Positions 1 to 9,522 of a DNA stretch of 64,000 bases are shown here, one piece after another. Numbering within the stretch: the first letter of the stretch is position 1; every line of letters starts with the position of its first letter. A program made the position numbers and the translations under genes. Source of the DNA: VFKU01 sp964620045 (GTDB lineage Bacteria > Hydrogenedentota > Hydrogenedentia > Hydrogenedentales > GCA-2746185); the NCBI GenBank assembly GCA_964620045.1, contig CAZUJL010000006.1, positions 1 through 64,000 on the forward strand, read 5' to 3'. The notes beneath the pieces are model-generated. The model was not told where the DNA came from and did not search any database. It was given only the letters and a program-made list of their open reading frames with translations.

Positions 1-2
1 CG

Positions 3-26
3 ATTACGATCCCGAAAACAAAATGA
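3..26 (+). CDS. C-terminal end of an upstream gene (partial)
   Basis: The frame beginning at base 3 reads Ile-Thr-Ile-Pro-Lys-Thr-Lys and stops at a TGA that overlaps the ATG of the next gene (ATGA). Such an overlap is typical of a translationally coupled operon. The tail resembles the Val-Thr-Ile-Thr-Pro-Arg end of the next protein, so the cut gene could be its paralogue. Only eight codons are visible, so this is tentative. Confidence 0.3.
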   Translation: MTIPKTK

Positions 27-664
27 GCTGGTCGTCCAAGCTGTTGCTTGGGGCCTTTGTGTGCGCGGCCGTCACCATGGTCGCCGTGATCGGATTTTCG
101 ATCGCATTCTCGCGATTCCTCGATCGCGCGGTCGAAAACTACACCGACCTCGAACCCGATGTGCCGAAAATGGCGGCCGTCACGCCCGCCGAAGTGGACG
201 CCATCGAGCAGCGGGTGGAGGACTACGAGCATGCCCTGGACAATGGCCCGGTGTATGAACCGCTCGTCTTGTCCGAGAGCGACGTGAACGCACTGCTGAC
301 CGACGCGCTGAAAGACGAAGACGGCACCGCGGTGCATGTCGAACTGTTGCCGGGGAAGGTGCAGGCGCAACTGAGTATGCGGCTCACGCAACGACTGCCG
401 CTGGGGCCGTGGTCGCGCGATTTAAGCGGGCGCTACCTGAACGGCGTTGCGACTTTCGATGCCGCCGTACACAACGGGAACCTCGAACTGAATCTGGCGG
501 CGTTTGAAGTAAAGGGCCAGCCCTTGCCGGAGCGCGTGCTCGCTGTTTTGCGGAATGAAATCGACAAGTCCGGCGTGCTCGAGGACGATAAGCTGCAGGA
601 GTTCCTCGACAAGGTCGGTTCTGTTCGCTTCGACGCCGGCCAGGTGACCATCACGCCGCGATAG
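23..664 (+). CDS. membrane-anchored hypothetical protein, DUF2140/YpmS-like
   Basis: A 213-residue protein with one hydrophobic segment at about residues 7-30, followed by a soluble domain on the outer face of the membrane. The SESDVNALL motif at about residues 83-91, then alternating beta-strand-like stretches and a PLPERVLAVL segment, recall proteins of the YpmS/DUF2140 type, which share a helix with an xNALL motif before a beta sheet. That family has no firm function. The ATG overlaps the TGA of the preceding reading frame, so it is probably the last gene of an operon running in from the left. The convergent gene mprF ends 17 bases downstream. Confidence 0.6.
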   Translation: MSWSSKLLLGAFVCAAVTMVAVIGFSIAFSRFLDRAVENYTDLEPDVPKMAAVTPAEVDAIEQRVEDYEHALDNGPVYEPLVLSESDVNALLTDALKDEDGTAVHVELLPGKVQAQLSMRLTQRLPLGPWSRDLSGRYLNGVATFDAAVHNGNLELNLAAFEVKGQPLPERVLAVLRNEIDKSGVLEDDKLQEFLDKVGSVRFDAGQVTITPR

Positions 665-681
665 CGGTGATTGCGGCGCAA

Positions 682-3327
682 CTACTTGCGGAAAATGCCG
701 AGCAGGCCGCCGGAGATGAGCGCCGTGATGTTGGTGAGCGTTTCGACTGCGGTGAGGCCATCGGAAAAAGCGAGATAACGCGGTTCCCAGATGGGGTTCC
801 ACTTGTCCTTGAAGCGGTAGAGCCCCTTGAAGTTGTAGAAGTGCTCGCCGTGCCGGTAGAGCAGATCGGCGACGCGGTTCCAGAGCGGGGAACTGGGCCG
901 CGGCGTGAGCCCGGCGAGCGGCGCCATGCCGAGGACAAACCACTGATAACCCTGCTCCTTGGCCCAGAGCATGATGCCGGCGAAGAGAAAATCCATGACG
1001 CCCTTGGGGGCCGATGTGCCGTGGCGCATGAGGTCGATGGAGAGTTCCTGCTTGTCGCACCCGAGCCAGAGGTTCGCAAAGGCGACAATCTGACCATTTA
1101 CTTCGACGATGGCCTGCGGGTAGCGCAGGACATAGGCGTCATCGAAAAATCCGAGACTGAATCCTTTTTCGTCGGCGTTTTTGGCAGCCAGCCACTCGTC
1201 GGACACGGCGCGCAACTTCGGCAGCAATGCAGGGATTTCCTCAACGGGCGCGACACGGAACGTAACGTTTTCCTTGATCAGCTTGTTGTAAATGTAGCGC
1301 TCCTCGCGCATGGCGCCGCCGGCGAGCGAGAACGACGGCAAATGAACGCGCGCCTCCTCGCCGAGTTTCAGTATCGAGAACCCTGCATCGACATAGTCGT
1401 GAACGTCCTCCGCGCGCACCTGATAGAAAGACGCGAAACCGCCGCTGCGCTCGGCCTGCTCGCGGAATTCCCAGATTAATTCTGTCGTCTTCTCTGGATC
1501 GCCAAACGGCCCATTCATGGCGATCCAGCTACGCCCGTGGACGCGGTACATGACGAACGCGCGTTCGGTACGGTCGAGGAGGATGGATTTGTCGCGCAAC
1601 AACACGAGATTGGCGTTGGTCGACGGGCACGTGCGGACGATTTGGCCGACACTGTCCATTTCCGTGTCGGTGGGCAGGTGCGGCGTGGGGGGCCGGGGTG
1701 CGAAGAGCCGCGAAAGCGAGACGACGAGCCCTGTGACCAGGATGCCGATAGTGCTGCGCAGGAAACGCGAGGCGTCGCCATGATGGCTGAAGTGCCACCA
1801 CAGTTCGTTGCGATATTCGACGTGTTTGAAGGCAAACAGGCCAAGCCACACGGAACACGTTACGGCGATAAGGGTCATGCTGATCCAGGCCACGCTCGGC
1901 TGCGGCGCGAAAAACGACGCCCGGCGGTAGAACTCCTTGCGGGTGGGGACGAAGGCCACGAAGAGGACGCCCAGGACGATGGCTTCCTCGTAGTCGAGGC
2001 CTTTGAGCAACGAGAAGACGGCGCCGAGCGCGAGCAGGACGAGGCTGGCCCAGTAGGCCGCGTCGACCCGGCGCTGCAGGCTGCGCGCCAGTACGAGCAG
2101 GAGCACTCCGGCGATGCTTGCGAGGAAATGCGACAGCTCGACGACGGGCAAGGGCAGGATCGATTCCATTATTTTGATGCGGGACTCGAGCGCGGGCGTT
2201 GCGGAAGAAAGCAGTAGCACGACGCCGGCGAGTGCGCTGCATAAGCTAAAGAAGCGCGGCGCCAGCGGCATGACGGCTTGCAGCAACCCGGCGGTGGCTT
2301 TCAGCGCGCGGGCACGCCCGGAAACCAGCTCCGAGGTGCTGAAGCCAATGACCACGAGGGCGAGCGGGGCGACGTAGTAGATGACGCGATAGACGAGGAG
2401 TGCGCCCAGGGCGGCATCCGTGGGAATGCAGTGGACGGTAGTGGCAAGAAACACACCTTCGAAGACGCCGAGTCCGCCGGGCACGTAGCTGATCAGGCCG
2501 ATGACCAGGGCGGCACCATAGATGCCGAGGAAACCGGAGAAGGAGATGGCGTGCTCGGGAAGCAGCACGTACAGCACGGCGGCCGAGCAGGTGAAGTCCA
2601 CCGTGGCGACGGCGATCTGGCCCATGGCGATCCAAACATTGGGAACGGGCCAGCGCTTTGCCCAGCTTGCCCGAGAGCGGTGTGCCACGGCGGAGAGCGC
2701 CACGAATACAATCGGAACCAAAAACAACAGCGCACCAATCAGTTGCGCCAGGGCCGGTGATACGTAGGGGTTTCCTTCGAGGGCCTGCGGCGAAAAAAAT
2801 AAACCAAAGCCGCTGACCATGCACAGGCCCATCCCGCCCACGAGCGAACAAATACCGATGACCCGGGCAATGTCGATGGCCTCAATCCCTAGCGCGGTGT
2901 AGGCCCGATACCGTACCGCGCCGCCACTGAGAAAGGACGGCGTGATGACGTTCGACAACGCAAACGCCATCCATGCGACGACGGTAGATTTCGTATAGCG
3001 CACCTTGCGGCCGATGGCGCGCAGCGCGAGGGCGTCGTAACCCGAGAGAGCGATATAGCTCAGCACGGCGAACCCTATGGCGGCGAGTACGCGTACCGCG
3101 GGGATACGGTGGAACGCGAGGCGGACATCGTGCCAGTGAAATTCATGGAGCAGGCGATCGAGTCCCCATAAAGCCCCTGCGAAAATAAGCGCTGAGGCTA
3201 CGGGCAGCCACGGTTTAATCCGCGCGCCGATTCGTTCCAGGTGGCGCAAAAAGGGGCGCTGCGACAGTTCTGAATCCGGCGCCGCGGTACCGGTTTCTGT
3301 AACTTGGTTTTCTGGGGTGCTCGCCAT
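682..3327 (-). CDS. mprF: bifunctional phosphatidylglycerol lysyltransferase/flippase, MprF type
   Basis: An 881-residue protein with the two-part MprF layout. The N-terminal part (about residues 40-560) is a multi-pass integral membrane domain of the LPG synthase/flippase family, including the family-typical YVPGGLGVFEG stretch. The C-terminal part (about 590-880) is a DUF2156 GNAT-like domain that transfers an amino acid from aminoacyl-tRNA to phosphatidylglycerol. Family members add Lys or Ala to the lipid and flip it outward, lowering negative surface charge and resisting cationic peptides. Length is close to the usual 840-880. The start at 3327 is preferred over ATG 3333 and the extension to 3387 because the upstream residues look unstructured. 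Which amino acid is transferred cannot be read from the sequence. Confidence 0.85.
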   Translation of the reverse strand: MASTPENQVTETGTAAPDSELSQRPFLRHLERIGARIKPWLPVASALIFAGALWGLDRLLHEFHWHDVRLAFHRIPAVRVLAAIGFAVLSYIALSGYDALALRAIGRKVRYTKSTVVAWMAFALSNVITPSFLSGGAVRYRAYTALGIEAIDIARVIGICSLVGGMGLCMVSGFGLFFSPQALEGNPYVSPALAQLIGALLFLVPIVFVALSAVAHRSRASWAKRWPVPNVWIAMGQIAVATVDFTCSAAVLYVLLPEHAISFSGFLGIYGAALVIGLISYVPGGLGVFEGVFLATTVHCIPTDAALGALLVYRVIYYVAPLALVVIGFSTSELVSGRARALKATAGLLQAVMPLAPRFFSLCSALAGVVLLLSSATPALESRIKIMESILPLPVVELSHFLASIAGVLLLVLARSLQRRVDAAYWASLVLLALGAVFSLLKGLDYEEAIVLGVLFVAFVPTRKEFYRRASFFAPQPSVAWISMTLIAVTCSVWLGLFAFKHVEYRNELWWHFSHHGDASRFLRSTIGILVTGLVVSLSRLFAPRPPTPHLPTDTEMDSVGQIVRTCPSTNANLVLLRDKSILLDRTERAFVMYRVHGRSWIAMNGPFGDPEKTTELIWEFREQAERSGGFASFYQVRAEDVHDYVDAGFSILKLGEEARVHLPSFSLAGGAMREERYIYNKLIKENVTFRVAPVEEIPALLPKLRAVSDEWLAAKNADEKGFSLGFFDDAYVLRYPQAIVEVNGQIVAFANLWLGCDKQELSIDLMRHGTSAPKGVMDFLFAGIMLWAKEQGYQWFVLGMAPLAGLTPRPSSPLWNRVADLLYRHGEHFYNFKGLYRFKDKWNPIWEPRYLAFSDGLTAVETLTNITALISGGLLGIFRK

Positions 3328-3436
3328 GGGCATCCACCGCAGGATTGAACGGAACACGCATTCTATTGCACAAACATGCGGCGACAAAACGCGGGCGGCG
3401 CGTGCTCGACGTTGCGCGAAAACAATTTCGGTCTCG

Positions 3437-5068
3437 CTATTTGTTCGCGAGATGGACCGAGGGCGAACCGTGGCGTAGCGACGCGCCGAAGTACTCGTGG
3501 GATTTGTCCATGGCGTAGTTCTCGGCCAGGAAATGTTCGAGTGTCTTCAGGTTGTAGTCCACGCCCAGGTAGCCGCAGTCGGCCGGGTTGCAATTGACGA
3601 GCACCCAAATGGATGCAGGATCATATGCAGCGCCATTCAGCGCGGCGACAATTTCGCTATCGTGCTTCAGTGTGTCGTCCGGGTGATTGTAGCGGAGAAA
3701 CTGGTCCGGCCGCGGAATGGCGAGGACTTCGCTTTTGCCGCGGTAGTGGTATTTGAAGGAGTAGTACGCGTCGGCCGGGAAGATCAAAATCGCTTCGTTG
3801 GGCCGTTCATTCGCTTCGATGTATTCGGCAATGCGTTTCCAGTCGCCCGATTTCGCCAGCGTATTGAACACGGCGTGGAGCGACAAGATGCTGACGATGA
3901 CGACGCCGGTCGTCCACACCATCAACATTCGGCGCCGCACAGGCTCTTGGTACAGGGCGAAGATTCCGTAGAAGCAGAGGAACCCCGGCAGTAAGACAGG
4001 GAGGGCGTGGCGCTCAAGCATGGACTGCCAGCCAAATCGGGACGCCGCGAGCGCCAAGCCAAAGCCGGTCGCCGTGACGACGGCAAACAAGATGATCCAG
4101 AACTGTCCCGCCTGGCGCCGCCGACGGCCGACGGCCACAACCGCGCCGATGAGTATCGAGCCGGCGATCATCCAACGGCGCCAGCCGTCGAGGTGCAAAC
4201 CCATGGCGGGCCAGAGATAATTTTGAACGCGCTCGATAAGCACGCGTATCCCGGCGAAATAGCTAATTTCAAACGGGGTGCGCTGCGCGAAACCATCCGC
4301 CTGATGGTCCAACGAGAGAAACATGGGCATATATGCCAGCGCAACGAGTCCCATGATTCCGTAGTAAAGGGCAATCGATCGCCAACGCCGCGTAACCAGG
4401 AGGGCCACGCCATTCCCGACCAGCAGAAAGCCGAGGTAATAGTGGGTATAGAGGGCGAGAACACTGATAACGCCGTATGCCGCTATCGCAGAACGCTTTG
4501 GTGTGGAAGTCGCAAAACCCGCGAAGAAGCACCACATGAGCAATCCAGATAGCAGCAGAGTCAGGCCGGCGACACGCATCTCGGTGGCGGCATAGAGGAT
4601 TACGGGATTGAGCGCCATCGGCGTGATGATCCACGCCGGATGAATTCCCGGCAATACTCGGATGACGGTGCGCCATGTTGCAGCGAGAAAGCCGATTACG
4701 CACACGGCGGAGAGTGCCCGGCCCCAGAACACACTTTCGCTGATCTGTCGCCACGCCCACAGCGTCATGAAATAGAACGGTGGCTGTTCTTCGAAGTTGA
4801 CGGCCTGCGAGACTGCGTACGAAAAGTCGCGCGAGGTCGTTTGCATCGAGTAGTACTCATCGACCCAGACGTTAAACGTGGCGCACAACCACACGGCCAC
4901 GGCGAAATGCGCGGTCAAAATTCCCGGAATAATAAAACGCGTTTTGGATCGCGGCGCGGAGAATATGCCGACATTGGAAAGCGCCTGTTCGAGATTATCA
5001 TTGCCGACTGCAATGGGGACGCTGCTGCGCTGTGAGTCGGTCCACGATTGCCTCTGCGCGACGGACAT
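3437..5068 (-). CDS. GT39/ArnT-like membrane glycosyltransferase
   Basis: A 543-residue integral membrane protein with about 10-11 hydrophobic segments. After the first segment comes VDEYYS, matching the acidic metal/catalytic DE motif of the first periplasmic loop in polyprenyl-phosphate-dependent GT-C enzymes. It is followed by EEQPPFYF, the E-x-x-PP pattern of the PMT_2/ArnT group. The C-terminal 100 residues are soluble and periplasmic. Such enzymes move a sugar from a lipid carrier to lipid A, protein or another envelope acceptor; neither can be named here. A strong GGGGAAAG ribosome site precedes the ATG. It lies just upstream of mprF on the same strand, so both may be envelope-modifying. 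Confidence 0.75.
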   Translation of the reverse strand: MSVAQRQSWTDSQRSSVPIAVGNDNLEQALSNVGIFSAPRSKTRFIIPGILTAHFAVAVWLCATFNVWVDEYYSMQTTSRDFSYAVSQAVNFEEQPPFYFMTLWAWRQISESVFWGRALSAVCVIGFLAATWRTVIRVLPGIHPAWIITPMALNPVILYAATEMRVAGLTLLLSGLLMWCFFAGFATSTPKRSAIAAYGVISVLALYTHYYLGFLLVGNGVALLVTRRWRSIALYYGIMGLVALAYMPMFLSLDHQADGFAQRTPFEISYFAGIRVLIERVQNYLWPAMGLHLDGWRRWMIAGSILIGAVVAVGRRRRQAGQFWIILFAVVTATGFGLALAASRFGWQSMLERHALPVLLPGFLCFYGIFALYQEPVRRRMLMVWTTGVVIVSILSLHAVFNTLAKSGDWKRIAEYIEANERPNEAILIFPADAYYSFKYHYRGKSEVLAIPRPDQFLRYNHPDDTLKHDSEIVAALNGAAYDPASIWVLVNCNPADCGYLGVDYNLKTLEHFLAENYAMDKSHEYFGASLRHGSPSVHLANK

Positions 5069-5180
5069 ACACTTTCCCCGGTCGAGAGGCGAAACATGAA
5101 CAGCGGTAAGAAATATGCCGTAACGCTACTATTTCTTTTCCGCCTGGAGAGGTGAGGATCCCCGGTGCCCCCCGAGAACC

Positions 5181-6350
5181 TCAACGATACTGTTTTAATA
5201 TTTGCCGCGCAACAGACCATTTGTGCACTTCATCCGGTCCATCGTAGATCCGGCCGGCGCGGGCGTGTCGATACATGCGGTCCAGCGGGGTATCGGGTGT
5301 GAGGCCTCGGGCGCCGAAGACCTGAATCGCGCGATCAATCGTGTTATGTAACATTTGCGCGCCGACGACCTTAATGCGTCCTATTTCGATACGGGCGGGA
5401 TCGCCCTGATCGAGCTTGTGGGCGGCATCAAGCGTAAGCAGGCGCGAGGCCTGGATTTCGGCGGCGCTGTCGAAAACCATGTTCTGTATCGATTGCTTTT
5501 CGGCCAGCGTGGTGCCAAAGGCGATGCGCTCGTTCGCGCGTTTGCACATTAAATCAAACGCGCGCTGCGCCTGGCCGAGCCAGCGCATGCAGTGGAAAAT
5601 ACGGCCGGGTCCGAGGCGGCGCTGCGCGATCAGGAAACCTTCACCGCGCGGCCCGAGCAGATTTTCCTTCGGCACGCGGACATTTTCATACGCCACTTCA
5701 CAGTGTCCGCCGTCCAGCCCAAGCACGGGCGTATCGCGCACAATGCGGTAGCCGGGGGTGTCGGTGGGGACAATGATCATGCTGTAGGCCGCGTGGCCGT
5801 CGACGCCCGGCTCGGTGCGGCACATGACGGTGGTATACGCGGCGCGATCTGCTCCGGTTGTGAACCATTTGCGGCCGTTGATGACCCAATGATCGCCGTC
5901 CAGGTCGGCGTGCGTGCGCAGTTGTGTCGGATCGGAACTGGCCACGTCGGGTTCGGTCATTGCAAAGCTGGGGTAGACGTCGCCATCGACCAGAGGGCGC
6001 AGATATTTTTGGCGCCATGCGGGATTCGCGTACAGATTTAGCATGATCGAATCTTGCAGCGAGTGCGTGCCGAGCGCGACCATCGCGTATTCCGATCGAC
6101 CGACGATCTCGTTCACGTACACGTAGTCCATGAACGGCAGGCCCTGTCCGCCGATTTCTTTCGGATGCCCGAGCGCCCACAAGCCCTCGCGCTTGGCTTC
6201 CGCGCCGAGTGATTTCAGCCGCGGCATCAATCGATCGCGATCGCATGCATCCAATTCATGCTCGACCGGATAAATTTTTTGCTCGATGAATTCGAGCACA
6301 CGATTGCGGAGATCTTTCACATTGCTCGGCGCGTCGAAGAGCATGGGCAT
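5181..6350 (-). CDS. acyl-CoA dehydrogenase, ACAD10/11-like
   Basis: A 389-residue FAD-dependent acyl-CoA dehydrogenase with helical N-terminal domain, central beta domain with FAMTEPDVASSD (flavin and substrate contacts) and WVINGRKWFTTGA, and helical C-terminal domain. Near the C-terminus it reads IYDGPDEVH, where MCAD-type enzymes have YEGT with the catalytic Glu; the DGPDEVH version is usual in the ACAD10/11 group, some of which act on 4-hydroxyacyl-CoA. The enzyme introduces an alpha-beta double bond into acyl-CoA and passes electrons to ETF. The chain length used is unknown. ATG 6350 is chosen, but the GTG at 6353 also has a good AAGGA site. It stands alone as a transcription unit. Confidence 0.88.
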   Translation of the reverse strand: MPMLFDAPSNVKDLRNRVLEFIEQKIYPVEHELDACDRDRLMPRLKSLGAEAKREGLWALGHPKEIGGQGLPFMDYVYVNEIVGRSEYAMVALGTHSLQDSIMLNLYANPAWRQKYLRPLVDGDVYPSFAMTEPDVASSDPTQLRTHADLDGDHWVINGRKWFTTGADRAAYTTVMCRTEPGVDGHAAYSMIIVPTDTPGYRIVRDTPVLGLDGGHCEVAYENVRVPKENLLGPRGEGFLIAQRRLGPGRIFHCMRWLGQAQRAFDLMCKRANERIAFGTTLAEKQSIQNMVFDSAAEIQASRLLTLDAAHKLDQGDPARIEIGRIKVVGAQMLHNTIDRAIQVFGARGLTPDTPLDRMYRHARAGRIYDGPDEVHKWSVARQILKQYR

Positions 6351-6379
6351 CACGATCGTCCTTCGTGTGTTAACAGCGC

Positions 6380-6427
6380 ACCAAAAAGAAACCGCCCGGC
6401 CTCGACGCGAACGCCGGGGCCGGGCGG
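6380..6427 (-). terminator. Rho-independent terminator of the small lipoprotein gene
   Basis: Perfect 10-bp inverted arms CCGCCCGGCC (6392-6401) and GGCCGGGCGG (6418-6427), followed on the minus strand by TTTCTTTTTGG. It lies about 40 bases past the stop of the lipoprotein gene and in front of the acyl-CoA dehydrogenase start, so it would insulate the two genes. Confidence 0.75.
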
Positions 6428-6468
6428 GCCGTTGTCTCTGAAAATTTCAGGACAAAACGGTGCGGCGA

Positions 6469-6600
6469 TTACTTGCCGCCTTCGGCCGGAGCTTCAGCAG
6501 CCGGCGCAGCAGAGCCTTCCGCCGGAGCCTCTTCCTTCGGCGCGCAGCCAATCATCGTGACCGTGAGCGCCAGCATGAGCGCAGCCAAGAGTGCCCGCAT
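6469..6600 (-). CDS. small lipoprotein, 43 aa
   Basis: A 43-residue precursor: n-region Met-Arg, hydrophobic core LLAALMLALTVTM and the lipobox-like IGC with Cys19 as the lipidation site. The mature part of about 25 residues is only Ala, Pro, Glu, Gly and Ser, a flexible acidic tail. The start at 6600 is preferred to in-frame starts up to 6711 because GGGGAAGAG stands directly before it and the signal peptide begins there. A terminator follows. It is divergent from the LysR gene. Function unknown; its composition resembles the Ala/Pro/Glu tail of the protein at 14370-14849. Confidence 0.65.
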   Translation of the reverse strand: MRALLAALMLALTVTMIGCAPKEEAPAEGSAAPAAEAPAEGGK

Positions 6601-6820
6601 GTCTCTTCCCCTTTCGTTCTTTTTCTTCGCCATCGCACTATCCAGCGGAATTGCCGGATCAGGCGAAAAGCATACGCGGACATTACGACATATACGAATG
6701 CTGCGGATCAAGTCCTTTCTGGCGTCAGTTTTCCGGTACTTTTTTGACCCGGAGTATCCGGCACGTTCCCACGGTGCCGGCGGCCTGCCCTAAAAGACGG
6801 CAGTCGCCGACCGATACCGG

Positions 6821-6826
6821 TATACT
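6821..6826 (+). promoter_or_regulatory. -10 box (TATACT) of a probable leaderless lysR-type gene
   Basis: TATACT ends seven bases before the ATG at 6834, so transcription would begin at or within a base or two of the start codon. No ribosome binding site is present in the gap. No convincing -35 element is seen 16-18 bases upstream. Confidence 0.5.
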
Positions 6827-6833
6827 GTGCCCT

Positions 6834-7760
6834 ATGGACGTTTCGCTGCAGGATTTGCGCTACCTTTGCGCCATTGCCGAGCATGAATCGCTCAGTGCGG
6901 CCGGGGAATCGCTGGGGGTCAGCCAACCGGCCCTTTCCAAGTGCCTGAAACGCCTGGAACGCACCTATGGCGCGCCGCTGGTGGACTGGTCTGACGGCCG
7001 CAGCCGGTTGACGGAAATCGGCGAAGTCATCATGCGCCGGGCCGAAAAAATCATCCACGATGTCGAGGAAATTCCCCGGCAGGTCACCCTGATCTCGGAA
7101 GGGATCAATGCCTGCGTGCGGATTGGCCTCGGCCCCTATGTGGCCGAGATGGCGGGCCGGACGGCGGTGGCGCGCTACATGCGCGAACGTCCCCGTGCGC
7201 GCATCGACATCACCATCGCGGCGTATGACCAGTTTGTGCCCTTGCTTCGCCGCGAGCACCTGGACTTTTATATCGCGGACATCGCCGACGCCGTGTTTCG
7301 CGACGACGTGCACATCGAAGAAATGACAGTGCCGCACTTGCGCTGGGTATGCCGGCCAGGGCATCCGCTGTTGTCGCGATCGCCCATCGATGCGCGCGCG
7401 TTGACCGAATATCCCATCGTGAGTACGACGCCCCCGCTGCATTTTCGCAAGTGGCTGATGGATATAAAGCGCCTCGGCGCGGGGCCCAATCAGATCGTGC
7501 CGGAGGAGCCGCTATCGGTGATGTGCGACAACGGATCCATATTGCGCGAACTCGCCACGCACACCGATTGCATCGGATACACCGGCGAGCGATTCATCCG
7601 CGACGCCGTGAATGCTGGCGCCATCGCGCTGATCGATACCGATGTCGCGCCGCCGAAGAACCGTATCGCGATTGTGCGCAGGACTACGCCACCGATGTCC
7701 GCGGGTGCGGCGCGATTGATCGAACTATTCCGCGAAGAGTTCGCGCGCCTCGTTAGCTGA
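6834..7760 (+). CDS. LysR-family transcriptional regulator
   Basis: A 308-residue LTTR. Residues 1-62 form the winged helix-turn-helix (LQDLRYLCAIAEHESLSAAG, then GVSQPALSKCLKRLE), followed by a linker helix and a periplasmic-binding-protein-like effector domain from about residue 90. The reading frame is open upstream to 6591, but the LTTR alignment begins at the ATG at 6834. The normal targets of LTTRs are divergent neighbours; here that is the small lipoprotein gene. The Ser/Trp-containing VDWSDGRSRLTEIG wing is standard. The effector is unknown. Confidence 0.88.
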   Translation: MDVSLQDLRYLCAIAEHESLSAAGESLGVSQPALSKCLKRLERTYGAPLVDWSDGRSRLTEIGEVIMRRAEKIIHDVEEIPRQVTLISEGINACVRIGLGPYVAEMAGRTAVARYMRERPRARIDITIAAYDQFVPLLRREHLDFYIADIADAVFRDDVHIEEMTVPHLRWVCRPGHPLLSRSPIDARALTEYPIVSTTPPLHFRKWLMDIKRLGAGPNQIVPEEPLSVMCDNGSILRELATHTDCIGYTGERFIRDAVNAGAIALIDTDVAPPKNRIAIVRRTTPPMSAGAARLIELFREEFARLVS

Positions 7761-8067
7761 TACGTTCCGCGATTTCGAAACCGATCCGATCGCGGCGTGC
7801 ACTACGCTGTGCCGAGAGTTTAAGCGCCGCCGTTCGATCTTAAACGATGGAACTATTTACGGTGTCAGGTGATTCTCGGCTGCAACGGTGCGTGGTTGAT
7901 CGCTGCGGGCATGGGGCCGCGACACTGGTTCGGCGCGCAGACGGGTCCTGCGCGGATTTCGAACGACGAGGCAGCTTGGGGTGCTTCGGTTTTGGGGTAG
8001 GGGGAACAGCCGGATTTGGTCGGCGGTTGCGTTATTACTGACCTCTAAATCGACGGCATGCGCAGAA
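7761..8067. other. intergenic region with no gene seen
   Basis: About 300 bases between the LysR gene and the promoter of the DUF1501 operon. A 64-codon open frame at 7847-8041 has no ribosome site, no recognisable domain and biased composition, so I do not call it. No stable hairpin with a T-run was found after the LysR stop. Confidence 0.5.
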
Positions 8068-8096
8068 TTCGCAGTTTTTAGTCCATAATATATAGT
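8068..8096 (+). promoter_or_regulatory. sigma-70-like promoter of the secreted five-gene operon
   Basis: TTCGCA (8068-8073), a 17-base spacer and TATAGT (8091-8096) in a locally AT-rich stretch. Predicted start near 8103, leaving a leader of about 75 bases with a short CGCC-TTTG-GGCG hairpin and a GGGAG ribosome site before ATG 8179. Confidence 0.5.
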
Positions 8097-8178
8097 AAAG
8101 GGTGGATTCTCAGTAAAACGCCCTTTATTCTATTGAGCGGAAGCTCGCCTTTGGGCGGGGACCACGGGAGACGCAGTA

Positions 8179-9501
8179 ATGATTCTTCACGGCGCGAACT
8201 GCAGATGTCCGGGACCATTGAACCGGCGTGATTTCCTCAAAGTCGGCGTGATTTCCGGCTTGGGGCTGACCCTCGGCGACTACTTCACCATGCAAGCGAT
8301 GGCCTCGACCGAACCGGGCGCTGGCGATCCGCCGGCGAAAGCCGATTCGGTCATTTTCATTTTCATGGCCGGCGGCATGAGTCACCTGGAAACCTTCGAC
8401 CCGAAACCGTTTGCGCCGCTCGAGTACCGCGGTGAATTGGGCACGGTAAACACAAATACCGGCGACCAGTTTGGCGGCCTGTTCGGCAACCTCGCGCAGG
8501 TGGCGGACAAGATGACCGTCATCCGCTCGATGACGCACGGCGAAGCGGCGCACGAACGCGGTACGCACAACATGCTCACGGGCTATCGCCCGAGTCCGGC
8601 GATTCAGTTTCCGAGCATGGGTTCGGTGATCAGCCACGAGTATGGCCCGCGCAAGGACTTGCCCGCGTACATCACCATTCCGAACGCGAACGATCCTTTC
8701 CTGCAGTCGGGTTACCTCAGTTCCGCGTACGGTCCGTTCAGCGTCGCGGGCGAACCGCAGGATCAGAATTTCCAGGTACGCGATTTGAACTTGCCGGCGG
8801 GCGTCGATGCGGATCGCATGGAGCGCCGCAAGTCGCTGCTCTCGACGGTCGACCATCACTTCTCCGAACTCGAAGCGAGCGACGTGCTCTCGGCGATGGA
8901 CTCGTACTACCAGCGCGCATACTCGTTGATCTCGTCGCAGTCGGCCCGCGAAGCGTTCAACGTTTCCGCCGAGACCGAAGAAATCCGCAACGAATACGGC
9001 CGCACGAATTTTGGCCAGCGCCTGCTGTTGTCACGGCGCCTGGTCGAAGCCGGCGCGCGCTTTGTCACGGTGATTGACGGCGGCTGGGACATGCACTTCA
9101 ATATCCGCGACGCAATGCGCAACCAGTTGCCGGCCGTGGACCAGGGCCTCGCGACGCTGGTCCGCGACCTTGATCGCCGCGGCCTGCTGCAGCGCACGCT
9201 CGTCGTGATGGTGACCGAATTCGGCCGCACCGTGAAGATCAACAAAGACGGCGGCCGCGACCACTGGCCCAAGGCGTTCAGCGTGGCGCTGGCCGGTGGC
9301 GGCACGAAGGGCGGCACGATCTGGGGCCTGACCGATGCCCGCGGCGGTGAACCTGCGCGCGATCCGGTGAGCCCGGAAGACCTTGCGTCCACAATCTTCA
9401 CGCTGCTGGGCGTCAACCCCGAGCGCGAACTGATGAGTCCCGGCAACCGTCCGCTGGAAATCGTGAACGGCGGGTCGGTGCTGTACGACTTGCTCGCGTA
9501 G
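8179..9501 (+). CDS. DUF1501 protein with Tat signal (sulfatase-like fold)
   Basis: A 440-residue protein whose N-terminus has the twin-arginine pattern NRRDFLKVG and a hydrophobic stretch, so it is predicted to leave the cytoplasm folded. The rest is the DUF1501 domain, related to alkaline phosphatase/sulfatase folds: FIFMAGGMSHLETFDPKP, MTHGEAAHERGTHNMLTGY, VTEFGRT and GGRDHWPKAFSVALAGGG are family-typical segments that include metal-ligand-like Asp/His positions. The activity of the family is not established. In planctomycetes DUF1501 genes pair with DUF1549/DUF1553 genes, as here. First gene of the operon; GGGAG precedes the ATG. Confidence 0.9.
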   Translation: MILHGANCRCPGPLNRRDFLKVGVISGLGLTLGDYFTMQAMASTEPGAGDPPAKADSVIFIFMAGGMSHLETFDPKPFAPLEYRGELGTVNTNTGDQFGGLFGNLAQVADKMTVIRSMTHGEAAHERGTHNMLTGYRPSPAIQFPSMGSVISHEYGPRKDLPAYITIPNANDPFLQSGYLSSAYGPFSVAGEPQDQNFQVRDLNLPAGVDADRMERRKSLLSTVDHHFSELEASDVLSAMDSYYQRAYSLISSQSAREAFNVSAETEEIRNEYGRTNFGQRLLLSRRLVEAGARFVTVIDGGWDMHFNIRDAMRNQLPAVDQGLATLVRDLDRRGLLQRTLVVMVTEFGRTVKINKDGGRDHWPKAFSVALAGGGTKGGTIWGLTDARGGEPARDPVSPEDLASTIFTLLGVNPERELMSPGNRPLEIVNGGSVLYDLLA

Positions 9502-9522
9502 TTGAAGTTGAAAGGTCTCGCC

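Noticed and set aside
667..1479. Long plus-strand frame inside mprF
   Set aside because: Antisense to a conserved gene; GC-rich codon bias leaves such frames open.
7847..8041. 64-codon open frame between LysR and DUF1501 genes
   Set aside because: No ribosome site, no domain, Gly/Arg-rich composition; sits in a promoter-bearing spacer.
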